A stretch of DNA of 64,000 bases, from NCBI RefSeq assembly GCF_000833025.1, contig NZ_CP010817.1, positions 2,728,001-2,792,000 on the forward strand. The letters are read 5' to 3'. This stretch comes from Myroides profundi (GTDB taxonomy: Bacteria > Bacteroidota > Bacteroidia > Flavobacteriales > Flavobacteriaceae). The position numbers and the translations under genes are program-made. The notes beneath the pieces were generated by a model. It was not told the DNA's origin and did no database searches. It saw only the letters and a program-made list of their open reading frames with translations. Below, piece after piece: positions 34,759 through 43,463 of this stretch; position 1 is the first letter of the stretch; each line of letters starts with the position of its first letter.

Positions 34759-35111
34759 GTTGCTTAGATCATTACTTCTCTAATGCGGTGCAAACATACT
34801 ACGAGTTTTTGAGTTCTGCAAATTTAGAGAAGATAAAAAAGGTAGTATTTCTATCATTTCCTTCTGTCAAAATCATATTTAATTATAAATGAGCAAAGTA
34901 CTTTAAAAATATTTTTTTAATATTTTTAAATAAATAATCCGTTAGATCTCATCATTCTTTAAAACAAGACACTTTTCTAGTGTTCAACTCTCATTCTCCC
35001 TACCAACTCTTACCTTGTAATCTTCATTTATCATAAATCTCGTAGTACTTTATTAAACTAACAATAACGAATCTAAATAACCTCTAGGCAATAAATAATG
35101 AAAATAAATCG

Positions 35112-35278
35112 TATATTTGTTATTAGAGTGTTCAGTTCACCACTACTATCTTTATGATATTAGTAGTTAATACAGGACATCTAAGTATAGATCATATTTA
35201 ATAGATATAAAAACTATACACGCTAACTAATTCAATTAATCATTTGAAGTCAGGTAAGTCTCTTATCTGACTTTTTTT
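35112..35278 (+). ncRNA. Candidate small RNA
   Basis: TATATTTG (35112-35119) matches the Bacteroidota -7 box. About 30 nt on, ACTACTA and TAGTAGT (35142-35148 and 35160-35166) make a hairpin. A terminator with T7 ends at 35278. No ORF lies between. This would give an RNA of about 150 nt. A clear -33 TTG was not found, and no Rfam family can be assigned by eye. Confidence 0.35.
35247..35278 (+). terminator. Orphan plus-strand terminator
   Basis: A 12-bp stem AAGTCAGGTAAG/CTTATCTGACTT (one G-T pair) with a TCT loop, followed by a T tract. No protein gene precedes it on this strand. Confidence 0.8.
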
Positions 35279-35520
35279 GTTTTTACTCTAATACATCAGA
35301 TATAAATTCTCTCATCTAGTTATACATTAACCTACCATCTCCATACTGACATTCTATTCAGATATAAAATTCTCCTTGCCCTTAGGTTTTCTACTCGAGT
35401 TATCTTAAGTTTTCTCGTTAAGTATAGTATTGGCTTGTAGTTCTTGATTAAATGAAAAATGTCTAACTTCGCTTACCAGGGAGCCACTTCGCAGGGAAAT
35501 CGCCTACGGCTAAGGAACAG

Positions 35521-35650
35521 CGGTTTCACGACATCACGGTTTCACAAAGCAGTTTACAGTCTTGCCTTATGGACAGAATGTTCTTAGATGATGTGATAAA
35601 CCATATATTGATACAATAGACTAAACGGTTTCACAACATCACGATTTCAC
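35521..35650 (+). repeat. 25-bp direct repeat pair
   Basis: CGGTTTCACGACATCACGGT (start of 35521-35545) recurs at 35626-35650 with two differences over 25 bp; the spacing is 105 bp. Each unit itself contains two TTTCAC steps. Its function is unknown. Confidence 0.75.
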
Positions 35651-35721
35651 GAAAAAACAAAAAGACAGTTTCCTTCTTGATTAAGGAATTACTACTTTTG
35701 TTATTTACTATTTTAAATGTC

Positions 35722-36330
35722 ATGGAGAATATAAAAGAACATTGGGAAGGTGTATATAAAACTAAAACACCAGATCAGGTAAGTTGGACACAAATAAAAC
35801 CGATTAACTCACTTCGCCTAATAGAGAATAGTAATATCTCTAAAGACGTTAAGATTATCGATATCGGTGGTGGAGATAGTAATTTAGTTGACTACTTGCT
35901 AGAGGAGGGATATACGGATATCACAGTGTTAGACATCTCTGGAGAAGCACTAGAACGTGCGAAGAAGAGATTAGGTGACAAGGCTCATCAGGTAAAGTGG
36001 ATAGAGAGTAATATCACTACCTTTACCCCTAATGAGCAATACGATGTGTGGCATGACCGTGCTGTGTTTCACTTTTTGACAGTTGAAGAAACACAAGCTT
36101 ATACACAGTTAGTTGCCAAAGCAGCAAAAGAAAATCTTATTATCGCTACGTTCTCTAAACAAGGACCTCTGAAGTGTAGTGGATTAGAGATTATTCAATA
36201 CAATACAGAAGATTTGAACGAACTTTTTAAAGAGTCTTTTACACTAAAAGACAGCTTTTATGAAGATCATATTACACCATTTGACACCAAGCAGAACTTT
36301 GTGTACTGCCATTTTAAAAAGAATAAATAA
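35722..36330 (+). CDS. Class I SAM-dependent methyltransferase
   Basis: 202 residues when started at MENIKEHWEGVYKTK, which matches the usual start of this small-methyltransferase group; the ORF opens 15 codons earlier at 35677. The SAM-binding motif I reads KIIDIGGGDSNLVDYL, with the acidic end of strand 2 at TVLDISGEAL. The later YDVWHDRAVFHFL is conserved in the family. The substrate is unknown. It is followed at 8 bp by a GNAT gene, probably co-transcribed. Confidence 0.85.
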   Translation: MENIKEHWEGVYKTKTPDQVSWTQIKPINSLRLIENSNISKDVKIIDIGGGDSNLVDYLLEEGYTDITVLDISGEALERAKKRLGDKAHQVKWIESNITTFTPNEQYDVWHDRAVFHFLTVEETQAYTQLVAKAAKENLIIATFSKQGPLKCSGLEIIQYNTEDLNELFKESFTLKDSFYEDHITPFDTKQNFVYCHFKKNK

Positions 36331-36338
36331 TAACAAAT

Positions 36339-36872
36339 ATGGGATTTAGTAGAGATATCCAATTTTCTTCTGATAGACTATCTTACCTAGTAGTAAACGA
36401 TAGTTTTAAAGAAGATATTTTTCGTGAGTTAACACCTACAGTAGCTAAGTTTTTACCTTTTATACCAACAGGTAAAATCGAAGACACACAAGGTTTTATT
36501 GATTATAGCTTAGGTGTATTAGACCAAGGTACTGATATCACTTTAGTAGCAGTAGATAAAGAGACAAAAGAGTTTATCGGATGTTGTGGTATACACGATG
36601 TGAATGAAGAGTCTATCTCTCTTGGTATCTGGTTAAAAGAATCTGCTTTTGGCAAAGGATATGGACAAGAACTTATCACTGCATTAGAAACTTATGTAAA
36701 CGAAAACCTTACAGTGGACTATCTAATCTACAACGTAGAGAAGAATAACCATGGAAGTATTAAGATAGCTGAGAAATTAGGTTATATTTACCATAGTGAT
36801 TTCGTGAGAAACATCAGTGAAGAGAAGATACTTAATATGCTTCAGTACCGCAAGGACAATAAAAAGAAGTAA
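36339..36872 (+). CDS. GNAT family N-acetyltransferase (RimJ/RimL-like)
   Basis: 177 residues. A one-domain GNAT with FIGCCGIHDVNEESISLGIWL, the acetyl-CoA loop around FGKGYGQEL, and EKNNHGSIKIAEKLGY at the end, the pattern of ribosomal-protein or amino-acid N-acetyltransferases. It is closely related to the C-terminal half of the next protein. It is in line with the methyltransferase upstream and is followed by a terminator. Confidence 0.85.
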   Translation: MGFSRDIQFSSDRLSYLVVNDSFKEDIFRELTPTVAKFLPFIPTGKIEDTQGFIDYSLGVLDQGTDITLVAVDKETKEFIGCCGIHDVNEESISLGIWLKESAFGKGYGQELITALETYVNENLTVDYLIYNVEKNNHGSIKIAEKLGYIYHSDFVRNISEEKILNMLQYRKDNKKK

Positions 36873-36885
36873 TAAATAAGAAATT

Positions 36886-36924
36886 AAAAAGTTCAAAGAG
36901 CACAGTGTTTTTTGAACTTTTTTT
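36886..36924 (+). terminator. Rho-independent terminator
   Basis: A 12-bp perfect stem AAAAAGTTCAAA/TTTGAACTTTTT with a 13-nt loop and a T tract. It follows the methyltransferase-GNAT unit. Confidence 0.75.
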
Positions 36925-36948
36925 CAATAATTGAATACAATATAGATT

Positions 36949-38076
36949 ATGCGTTATAAAATAACAGAATTAGAACAGATTGACTTTAATACCATTCCTT
37001 GGGAATTTTTAGTACACTATAACGGACGTGCAGATGACTTGCCACCGTTGCTAGATCAAGCCATCAGCAGTGATATTAGAGATAGTAGATATGCTCTTTT
37101 TTCTTTAGCGAATAATATAGAACATAAAGGTGGAGTGATTACCACTACTCCTATTGTATTGATACGCTTATTTCAGTTATTTAAAGAAACGCCTTATAAT
37201 CAAGATATGTTATTACGTGTTATCCTAAAAGTTGCTAAGGCAATAGGCTTTCAATGGGAGCTTTTTAGAGATAGCAATGAATTTGATAACATCCCTCCTA
37301 TCCAAGAGCTATATAGTACCCACTCTTCTTTCTTATGGGCTGAATTCGAAACAAGGGAGCAGGATGCTATGATATGGGCTGCTACAGATATGCAAAAAGT
37401 CTTTGACTATGCGTGGTATTATACAAAAGAGGTCTTATGTGCTTATCAGCCCGTCTTAGAACAATTAGTAGCACGTGATGACATAGAACAAGGGCTGATA
37501 TACGACATACTCACTGTAGTTAAAATGGTGAAGGATCAACAGAGAAATATCATTTCTCTTGATAAGACGTGGACTAGCGAACACCTAAAATACGTTATCG
37601 TAGAAGATACCTATCTAGAAGACTTTTTAACCAATCTAACACCTGAAATCACGAGATTCTTAAGCTTTGACGCTAATGGTAATCAACCTTTACTAAAAGA
37701 ATACATCAGACGCTCGCGCATCGAAATAACTAATGGGACAGCACTAGTATTAGTTTTATTAGACAAAGAAACTAATGAGTTTATCGGAAGCTGTGGATTA
37801 AGCGATATCAATGAAGAATCTGTTGAAATAGGTCTTTGGATTAAAGCCTCTAAACAAGGTAAAGGATATGGCACAGAGGTTACTAAAAAACTGATAGAGA
37901 TAACTAAATCAGAGGTCAATACCTCATCTATACTTTATGCAGTAGAGAAAGGTAATGAGGCAAGCGTAAGCATTCCTAATAAATTCGGTTTTATCCATGC
38001 ATATGACTTTATCATAGAACCTAGTCCTTTAAAAAACAGAATGAGAGAAATGCAACAATTCATTTTAACGTTATAA
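36949..38076 (+). CDS. Helical-repeat domain fused to GNAT acetyltransferase
   Basis: 375 residues in two parts. The first 205 or so are all-helical without a family I know, resembling HEAT-like packing (RYALFSLANNIEHKGGV, then MLLRVILKVAKAIGF). The rest is a GNAT domain with FIGSCGLSDINEESVEIGLWI and the loop KQGKGYGTEV, clearly paralogous to the protein encoded just upstream. It probably arose by duplication of that gene and fusion to a helical partner. The helical part may recognise the protein substrate; inferred. Confidence 0.78.
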   Translation: MRYKITELEQIDFNTIPWEFLVHYNGRADDLPPLLDQAISSDIRDSRYALFSLANNIEHKGGVITTTPIVLIRLFQLFKETPYNQDMLLRVILKVAKAIGFQWELFRDSNEFDNIPPIQELYSTHSSFLWAEFETREQDAMIWAATDMQKVFDYAWYYTKEVLCAYQPVLEQLVARDDIEQGLIYDILTVVKMVKDQQRNIISLDKTWTSEHLKYVIVEDTYLEDFLTNLTPEITRFLSFDANGNQPLLKEYIRRSRIEITNGTALVLVLLDKETNEFIGSCGLSDINEESVEIGLWIKASKQGKGYGTEVTKKLIEITKSEVNTSSILYAVEKGNEASVSIPNKFGFIHAYDFIIEPSPLKNRMREMQQFILTL

Positions 38077-38080
38077 CCTC

Positions 38081-38626
38081 ATGGATACCTCACTACCAAT
38101 TACTTATTCGATTAGCAAAGGCAAAGTTTTCTTGTACCTCATCGGAGCTTTATTACTTGTAGCAGCAGGAGTACTTGTATTCTATAACTGTTTATATCAC
38201 AAGGGAAGGTATTTCTTAGGTTCTATAGAACTGACTTATGCTATAGCTGTATTGGCTATAGTATTCTTTGGATATGCTTCCATAATGTTTATTAGTAAAT
38301 TATTTAGTAATAAACCAGGTATTGTCATTAATGAACAAGGGGTACTTGAGAATGCCACTGCTGTTGTCAATGGGTTAATTCCTTGGCAGGATATTACGTC
38401 TGTTGAACTCTATAAAATTCAGAGTCAGAAGTTTGTATTGATCTATGTGAAAAATCCTGAAGAATATATCACCAGACAAAAGAATATGATCAAGAAGAAA
38501 TCAATGCAGGCTAACTTAAAAACACATGGTACTTCTATATTCATTAATACCAATATGCTTAACGTATCAGATGTAGAATTGGCGATTGCTATTCAACAAC
38601 AACTAGATAAGAATACGCTTAAATAA
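38081..38626 (+). CDS. STM3941 family membrane protein
   Basis: 181 residues, with two N-terminal membrane helices (about 14-34 and 50-70) and a cytoplasmic PH-like strand-rich domain (GIVINEQGVLENATAVVNGL, IPWQDITSVELYKIQ, and a helical end NVSDVELAIAIQQQL). This matches the STM3941 family, whose function is unknown. It is 4 bp after the fused GNAT gene and 6 bp before the ClbS/DfsB gene, a tight operon. Confidence 0.75.
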   Translation: MDTSLPITYSISKGKVFLYLIGALLLVAAGVLVFYNCLYHKGRYFLGSIELTYAIAVLAIVFFGYASIMFISKLFSNKPGIVINEQGVLENATAVVNGLIPWQDITSVELYKIQSQKFVLIYVKNPEEYITRQKNMIKKKSMQANLKTHGTSIFINTNMLNVSDVELAIAIQQQLDKNTLK

Positions 38627-38632
38627 ACTACC

Positions 38633-39133
38633 ATGGCAAGACCTACTAATAAAACAGAATTAATAACACTGTCTGATGATTTGTTTAATAAACTTATATC
38701 TACAATTGAATCTTTAGACAACCAACATTTAAACGACAATTTTACAGAAGAGAGTCTCAACAAAAATGTGAGAGATGTACTTATGCACCTGTACGAATGG
38801 CACAATATGTTTATATCTTGGTATCAAGTAGGTATGTCAGGAAGCAAACCAATTATGCCTGCTGAGGGGTATACGTGGAAGACTACTCCTGAATTAAATA
38901 TTGCTATTAATCAGAAGTATCAGAATATAGCTGTACTAGACAGTATTCAAAAGATTAAAGAATCTCATAACGCTGTACTTCAAATCATTCAACAGCATAG
39001 TAACGAAGAATTATTCGAGAAGAAAAGATATCATTGGACAGGAAGCACCTCATTAGGAGCCTATCTTGTATCTGCTACTTCTAGCCATTATGACTGGGCA
39101 TTAAAGTTCCTGAAGAAAAACGGTATTAAATAA
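38633..39133 (+). CDS. ClbS/DfsB family four-helix-bundle protein
   Basis: 166 residues. It starts MARPTNKTELITLS and continues with the family pattern of a helical bundle: NVRDVLMHLYEWHNMFISWYQ, MPAEGYTWKTTPELN, YHWTGSTSLGAYL. ClbS is the colibactin self-resistance hydrolase and DfsB a related protein; most homologues in Flavobacteria have unknown targets. It is the last gene of the plus-strand operon. Its stop lies 2 bp from the stop of the convergent gene at 39136. Confidence 0.82.
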   Translation: MARPTNKTELITLSDDLFNKLISTIESLDNQHLNDNFTEESLNKNVRDVLMHLYEWHNMFISWYQVGMSGSKPIMPAEGYTWKTTPELNIAINQKYQNIAVLDSIQKIKESHNAVLQIIQQHSNEELFEKKRYHWTGSTSLGAYLVSATSSHYDWALKFLKKNGIK

Positions 39134-39135
39134 TA

Positions 39136-39681
39136 CTACTCTAAAGCATTGCGAAAACTCATAAACTTCTTCGCTTTATTCTGATAAGCGACTGTTCGAT
39201 GAGGATAATTCAGCTCTATCACCTCGCTAATTAGCTTCAGATCCTCTTTATACTGCTGTCCTAATAACATCAAAATATCCATCGCAAAAGCTTCTGAAGC
39301 TACTTTAGAATCATTAGACAGCCACAGTAGAGAGACATCTACTAGTTTTTTTTCTTGAACAGAAGTACAGACTAGCTTTTTACTTTTGGCTATCAACCAA
39401 CATATACGACTTATCAGACGTTTACTTGATTCATTAGTAATGAACTCTGCATTATCTATAAAAGTGTCTAAATAAGGCTCTAAACGCAATATATCCTTAT
39501 CTAGAATATCTTGCAACAATACAGTAGACATCACATGGATAGCATCATCGTATTCGAAGCTATATTTCAGCAAGAACTTTAATACCTCCTCATCACTACC
39601 AATAACTGCTAAAGTATCTACACGACTCTTAACGTGTATATCTGTTTCTAATACGATCTGATAAAATTCTTTATGTGTCAT
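39136..39681 (-). CDS. Helical-repeat hypothetical protein (181 aa)
   Basis: No family recognised. The sequence is almost wholly helical (LKFLLKYSFEYDDAIHVMS, DILRLEPYLDTFIDN, KLVDVSLLWLSNDSKVASEA), like a small HEAT/armadillo fold. It has no signal peptide. It is convergent with the ClbS/DfsB gene, with almost no room for a terminator between them. Confidence 0.55.
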   Translation of the reverse strand: MTHKEFYQIVLETDIHVKSRVDTLAVIGSDEEVLKFLLKYSFEYDDAIHVMSTVLLQDILDKDILRLEPYLDTFIDNAEFITNESSKRLISRICWLIAKSKKLVCTSVQEKKLVDVSLLWLSNDSKVASEAFAMDILMLLGQQYKEDLKLISEVIELNYPHRTVAYQNKAKKFMSFRNALE

Positions 39682-39969
39682 TTTGATTATTACTGATGTT
39701 CAAATATAATCATAAATGGAAATATACTAATCCTCTAAACATACCAAATACCGCAACTAAAAACCGTACAATACACTGTCAACCACAAACCGTAATATAT
39801 ATCCACCATCCATGTCGTGCTGACAAAGTCTGCGCAAGCAGAGTATGTGCAAAGCATCTCTCATAAAACTCTACAAAGTAACCACAATACACTGTTAACT
39901 GTCAACCGTTAACCAAAAAAAGCCCTAGTATTATTTACTAGAGCTTTCTTACTTTTATTTTAAAACTGA
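39682..39969. other. Intergenic region with short repeats
   Basis: ACAATACACTGT appears twice (about 39768 and 39889) with AACC nearby. A GC-richer stretch, TGACAAAGTCTGCGCAAGCA, lies between. At its right end is a minus-strand terminator (39919-39947). No gene was seen. Confidence 0.5.
39919..39947 (-). terminator. Terminator of the DUF2314-ankyrin gene
   Basis: The stem AAAGC-CTAGTA/TACTAG-GCTTT has one mismatch, loop TTATT, and T7 on the minus strand. Confidence 0.7.
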
Positions 39970-40728
39970 TTATCCTAATACAGGGATGATATGTTCCCAG
40001 TTTAACTGTTTAGCATAGTCTATTGGAGTTTTACCTTCATTATTTGGTTCGTTCTTATTAGCTCCTTTTGCTAATAATACCTCAACACTTGTAAGGTTAC
40101 CTGAGATAACCTCTTTGTGTAAGAACGTATATCCAGCCTCATCCTTATTCGTTACCTCATCAGGGTTCTCATCTAAGAATTTCTCTAAGCTCTCTTTCAT
40201 ATTCTTACTCATAGGGTGTTCTATAAGGTTCTCAGGATGTTCTTTTTGTTCATAAACATAAACCACATCATTAAAATCTCCGAACTCTAATCCCCAAGCG
40301 TCATCGTGCTCTTTTCTCTCTTCTTCAGTCATCACAGAACGCATAGCCTGCACAGTAAAACCTCCAAAAGCTTTACCTTGACTAATAAACATCCAGTCAC
40401 TGATTTGATCCAGAGTTACCCCTATTTGCTCTCCTTCTTCTATATTCGTAAGCATATTAGGTTGATTTAATAACTCTCCATAGATAATATCTCCATCGAA
40501 GTCTACATCACCTATCCACATATGCTCTACTACAGGCTCTTCTTCACCTTCTACCTCTTGTGTAAAAGCCACTTTAACACTTGCCATATCAAAAGCAGGT
40601 ACTATTCTTCTATATTCCCAAGACAACTCTCTCCAAAAGTATTTGAAGGTATCTTGAGCTTTCTTATATGCCTCTATTAAGATAGGGTCATCTCCTTTTG
40701 CATAAAAAATCGGGTTCTCTTTTTCCAT
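39970..40728 (-). CDS. DUF2314 domain protein with ankyrin repeats
   Basis: 252 residues. The first 135 or so form a DUF2314 domain (AQDTFKYFWRELSWEYRRI, MWIGDVDFDGDIIYGELL, ISDWMFISQGKAFGGFTV). The last 70 form two ankyrin repeats (GYTFLHKEVISGNLTSVEVLLAKGA; GKTPIDYAK). DUF2314 function is unknown, and ankyrin repeats suggest protein binding. Cytoplasmic, probably single-gene. Confidence 0.8.
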   Translation of the reverse strand: MEKENPIFYAKGDDPILIEAYKKAQDTFKYFWRELSWEYRRIVPAFDMASVKVAFTQEVEGEEEPVVEHMWIGDVDFDGDIIYGELLNQPNMLTNIEEGEQIGVTLDQISDWMFISQGKAFGGFTVQAMRSVMTEEERKEHDDAWGLEFGDFNDVVYVYEQKEHPENLIEHPMSKNMKESLEKFLDENPDEVTNKDEAGYTFLHKEVISGNLTSVEVLLAKGANKNEPNNEGKTPIDYAKQLNWEHIIPVLG

Positions 40729-40862
40729 AATAAGTGTTTTATATTTTAATCAAATAGACTACTTAAACTCTAATAACCTACTGTGCAAAAATACTTATCT
40801 CTTTTACATATTCAAGTAATCAAAACAAGTATAGCCAAGCATTAACACAATTTTAATGCTCT

Positions 40863-41405
40863 TTATTTAGAGATATACTTCGGATCGATATAATCCGTTA
40901 GCCATACCCCATTAGCAGATTGGTAAAATACTATTCCTTCTTCATACATCTTATGCGCTAAGATAGTAAGCACTACTACTCTACCATGACGAGAACCTAC
41001 ATTGATAGCAGTCTCTTTATCTTGGCTTAAGTGTACATGTTGTCTACTCATCTTCTTAATCCCCTCTTTCTCTATGCTATTCAAGAAACGATCTGCTGTA
41101 CCATGATATAAAAACTGTGGTGGCTCTTGAGGAGCGAACTCTAAGTCAACAGCTATAGAGTGTCCTTGATTAGCTCTTATCTTAGTACCATCAGTACTAT
41201 AGGCATATCTCTTCTTATTGTTAGTCTCTACGATTTCGTCAAGCTCTTTCTTGGTAAACGATACTCTATGTTTACTACATTTACTGATTAACTCCTCTAC
41301 ATCAGCCCATCCATTCTCATCTAATTGTATTCCTATTTTACTAGGCTCATGTCTAAGCACTAGACTTAAAAATTTACCTATACTTTTCTTTCTATTCTCG
41401 TCCAT
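40863..41405 (-). CDS. kptA: RNA 2'-phosphotransferase (Tpt1/KptA family)
   Basis: 180 residues. It carries the family signature residues in order: LSLVLRHEP, KKRYAYS, RANQGHS, LYHGTA, HVHLS, GRVVVL and a final YIDPKYIS. The enzyme removes a 2'-phosphate from RNA using NAD+. Its bacterial substrate is unsettled, since bacteria lack the tRNA splicing pathway that makes such ends in eukaryotes. Its ATG overlaps the stop of the upstream SMI1/KNR4-HEAT gene by one base (TAATG), implying coupled translation. Confidence 0.92.
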   Translation of the reverse strand: MDENRKKSIGKFLSLVLRHEPSKIGIQLDENGWADVEELISKCSKHRVSFTKKELDEIVETNNKKRYAYSTDGTKIRANQGHSIAVDLEFAPQEPPQFLYHGTADRFLNSIEKEGIKKMSRQHVHLSQDKETAINVGSRHGRVVVLTILAHKMYEEGIVFYQSANGVWLTDYIDPKYISK

Positions 41406-42754
41406 TATCTTTCTAATTCTTCCAAACTTAGTCCTAACTCTTTAAGTCTATGCTCTAAGTTCACTATAATATAATTTTCTTCTTCACTATCCTTATACTT
41501 CTTATACACCACTTTATAGCACGACAACAATCTCTCATCGTTTACTTCCTTTAACCCTTGTAAAGCATATAAAACGACTCTCTCATCATCGTCATGTAAA
41601 CATTTGATAAACTGATTTAGATAGTCCTTCTTGTTCTTGGCTTCTCCTAGCGTATAGATAGCTGTTGCACGTATGGCCTGATTAGCAGATTGAAGTCCTG
41701 CTAATATATAATCACCGTAATCATCTGTTGCTTTTGACACGACATAGGTATAAAAACGAAAAGTCTCCTCCTCATCGATGGTATCGCTTAATGGAGTAAT
41801 GAACGGCAGCCAATACGCCTTATCCTCTGCATACCAATGTATTATTTTTAAAGAGACAAGAAGGTTTTGACCTATTAGTTCTTTAATAAAAGGAATGGCT
41901 CTTGTAAACGCTACTTTTGCCAAAATCATCGTAAGAGAACTCCTTATATCATCGTCACACTTCTCAGAAAGAACATATTCTATCTCTTGAAGAATAGCTT
42001 CACTAATCTCTTTCTTTCGTATTAGACCAACTAGATATTCTAATTTCTCCTCTTTATCTTCAATAGTCTTAAATGACTCCCAGAGTAATTCACTGCTTCC
42101 ACCTCTAGCATATCCAAACCATCCAGCGTCTTTACTTACTAATTCTCCTGATATAATCTCATCTAACCATCGCTCATACCAGTCTAGGAAGTGCGCTTCA
42201 TAAGCGAAGCTTGGTTGATAATCTTCATTTATATATACTATTCTTCCGCGATGCTCCCCATTCATCACAAGGCAGGTCGTGATAGCACATCCTTGAGTAC
42301 CGATGGCTAATAAACCACTAAACAACTTGTTCTGAATCTCATAGTAGTCCTCATCAGACAAATCGTCTTCTTGTAAAGCAAGAGTTAATGCTTCCCATTC
42401 CTCCTTGGTCATTTTAGGATCTAAAATACACGCTTGTGCTATAGACTTCTTAATATCCTCTACAAATACATCGATTAGATTGGTCCCTAAAGGATATATA
42501 CCATAATAAGGTCCTGCAGCACTACTCCCATAAGCATCTTCTTGATTAGTTCCATTTCCTACCTGAGTAAGAAAAGCGACATAAGCCTCTGGCAACTCTA
42601 AATTATACTCTTGTTCAAAGTGTTTTATATCTGTGTGACGTACTACTTCTCCTATTCCATATTGATGTGAACTTGCTCCAAAAACTTGATATTCCTGATC
42701 AAAATCCTTAATCGTACTAAGCTTATCTTTTATTCTCTCTATCTGTACATTCAT
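41405..42754 (-). CDS. SMI1/KNR4 family protein with HEAT-like repeats
   Basis: 449 residues. The N-terminal 200 or so residues are an SMI1/KNR4 domain (FEQEYNLELPEAYVAFLTQVGNG begins the fold; GPYYGIYPLGT; AIGTQGCAITTCLVMNGEHRG). The rest is helical HEAT-like (AIRATAIYTLGEAKN, DERVVLYALQGLKEV). SMI1/KNR4 proteins are often immunity proteins against polymorphic toxins, but no toxin gene is visible here. The one-base overlap with kptA links the two functions. Confidence 0.8.
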   Translation of the reverse strand: MNVQIERIKDKLSTIKDFDQEYQVFGASSHQYGIGEVVRHTDIKHFEQEYNLELPEAYVAFLTQVGNGTNQEDAYGSSAAGPYYGIYPLGTNLIDVFVEDIKKSIAQACILDPKMTKEEWEALTLALQEDDLSDEDYYEIQNKLFSGLLAIGTQGCAITTCLVMNGEHRGRIVYINEDYQPSFAYEAHFLDWYERWLDEIISGELVSKDAGWFGYARGGSSELLWESFKTIEDKEEKLEYLVGLIRKKEISEAILQEIEYVLSEKCDDDIRSSLTMILAKVAFTRAIPFIKELIGQNLLVSLKIIHWYAEDKAYWLPFITPLSDTIDEEETFRFYTYVVSKATDDYGDYILAGLQSANQAIRATAIYTLGEAKNKKDYLNQFIKCLHDDDERVVLYALQGLKEVNDERLLSCYKVVYKKYKDSEEENYIIVNLEHRLKELGLSLEELER

Positions 42755-42853
42755 AATTTTCTTTTTCCTACTACAAAGAAAGTGAATTTAACCACATAAT
42801 TATATCGCCATAAAAAGGTATCTTAAACGATAATACTATTGGTAATAACGATT

Positions 42854-43276
42854 TTAAAAATTACTTGAAAAGATACTTAAATCACTCCCATCATAATCAG
42901 GCATGAAATACTGAAGTATCGGGATATAAGCATTGTGCATCCCACTGTGTTCTTTTATTTTCTTCTTGTTTTTCATGATAAATCCATCATAAAAACAATT
43001 CTTTTCTTCTCCTAATACTTGCAAAACAGCTATATCTAGATAGGGATGTCTTCTACTGAAGGATTCTATCCCATTGTCATACGCGAATACCTCTTTTACT
43101 TCCTTTGCCCCATTGACTAGAGTATCGATATCTCTATATACAACTAGGAATTGTTTCTGATGGCATACCACACTAACAATATTACTAAAAGGAAATAACT
43201 TACTCAATTCTTGATTAAAAGCATTCTCATTACAGTCCACTAAAGGCACTACGATATAAGACATTTCCATATACAA
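42854..43276 (-). CDS. Hypothetical protein (140 aa)
   Basis: No family recognised. It has a strand-helix pattern without a signal peptide (MEMSYIVVPLVDCNENAFNQ, then KQFLVVYRDIDTLVNGAK). An alternative start two codons in (MEMSY) exists. It lies between a HutD-family gene and the SMI1/KNR4 gene on the same strand, with gaps of about 100-190 bp, so not obviously in one operon. Confidence 0.5.
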   Translation of the reverse strand: MYMEMSYIVVPLVDCNENAFNQELSKLFPFSNIVSVVCHQKQFLVVYRDIDTLVNGAKEVKEVFAYDNGIESFSRRHPYLDIAVLQVLGEEKNCFYDGFIMKNKKKIKEHSGMHNAYIPILQYFMPDYDGSDLSIFSSNF

Positions 43277-43463
43277 CTCAGTTTAATGTTATCTTAATCC
43301 AAGTTACTATATATAATACACTGTATTGTAATCCAAATCTTAAGTAATTATAACTAAATTATTAAAATCACACTAATAAAGAAACAAATCAAAATTTTTA
43401 ACCTTTATACTATATAATATTAATATTAGACAAATATTAATCTATTATTTTAGTGCTCTTTAT

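Larger units (their letters stand above)
34759..35721. other. Long intergenic region with candidate small RNA and GC-richer repeats
   Basis: Two parts stand out: an orphan promoter-hairpin-terminator arrangement at 35112-35278, and a GC-richer stretch (about 35465-35655) with a 25-bp direct repeat. An upstream in-frame ATG for the methyltransferase lies at 35677. No other gene was seen. Confidence 0.55.

Noticed and set aside
34641-34892. Plus-strand open frame over the tRNA region
   Set aside because: It is the antisense reading of tRNA-Ser and part of tRNA-Pro; such frames (RQGLEPWHR) are a well-known annotation artefact.
35677-35721. Earlier ATG for the methyltransferase
   Set aside because: The 15 added residues are a Leu-rich stretch absent from the normal family start MENxxEHWExVYxTK.
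41218-41445. Plus-strand open frame over kptA
   Set aside because: Shadow of a well-supported gene on the other strand.
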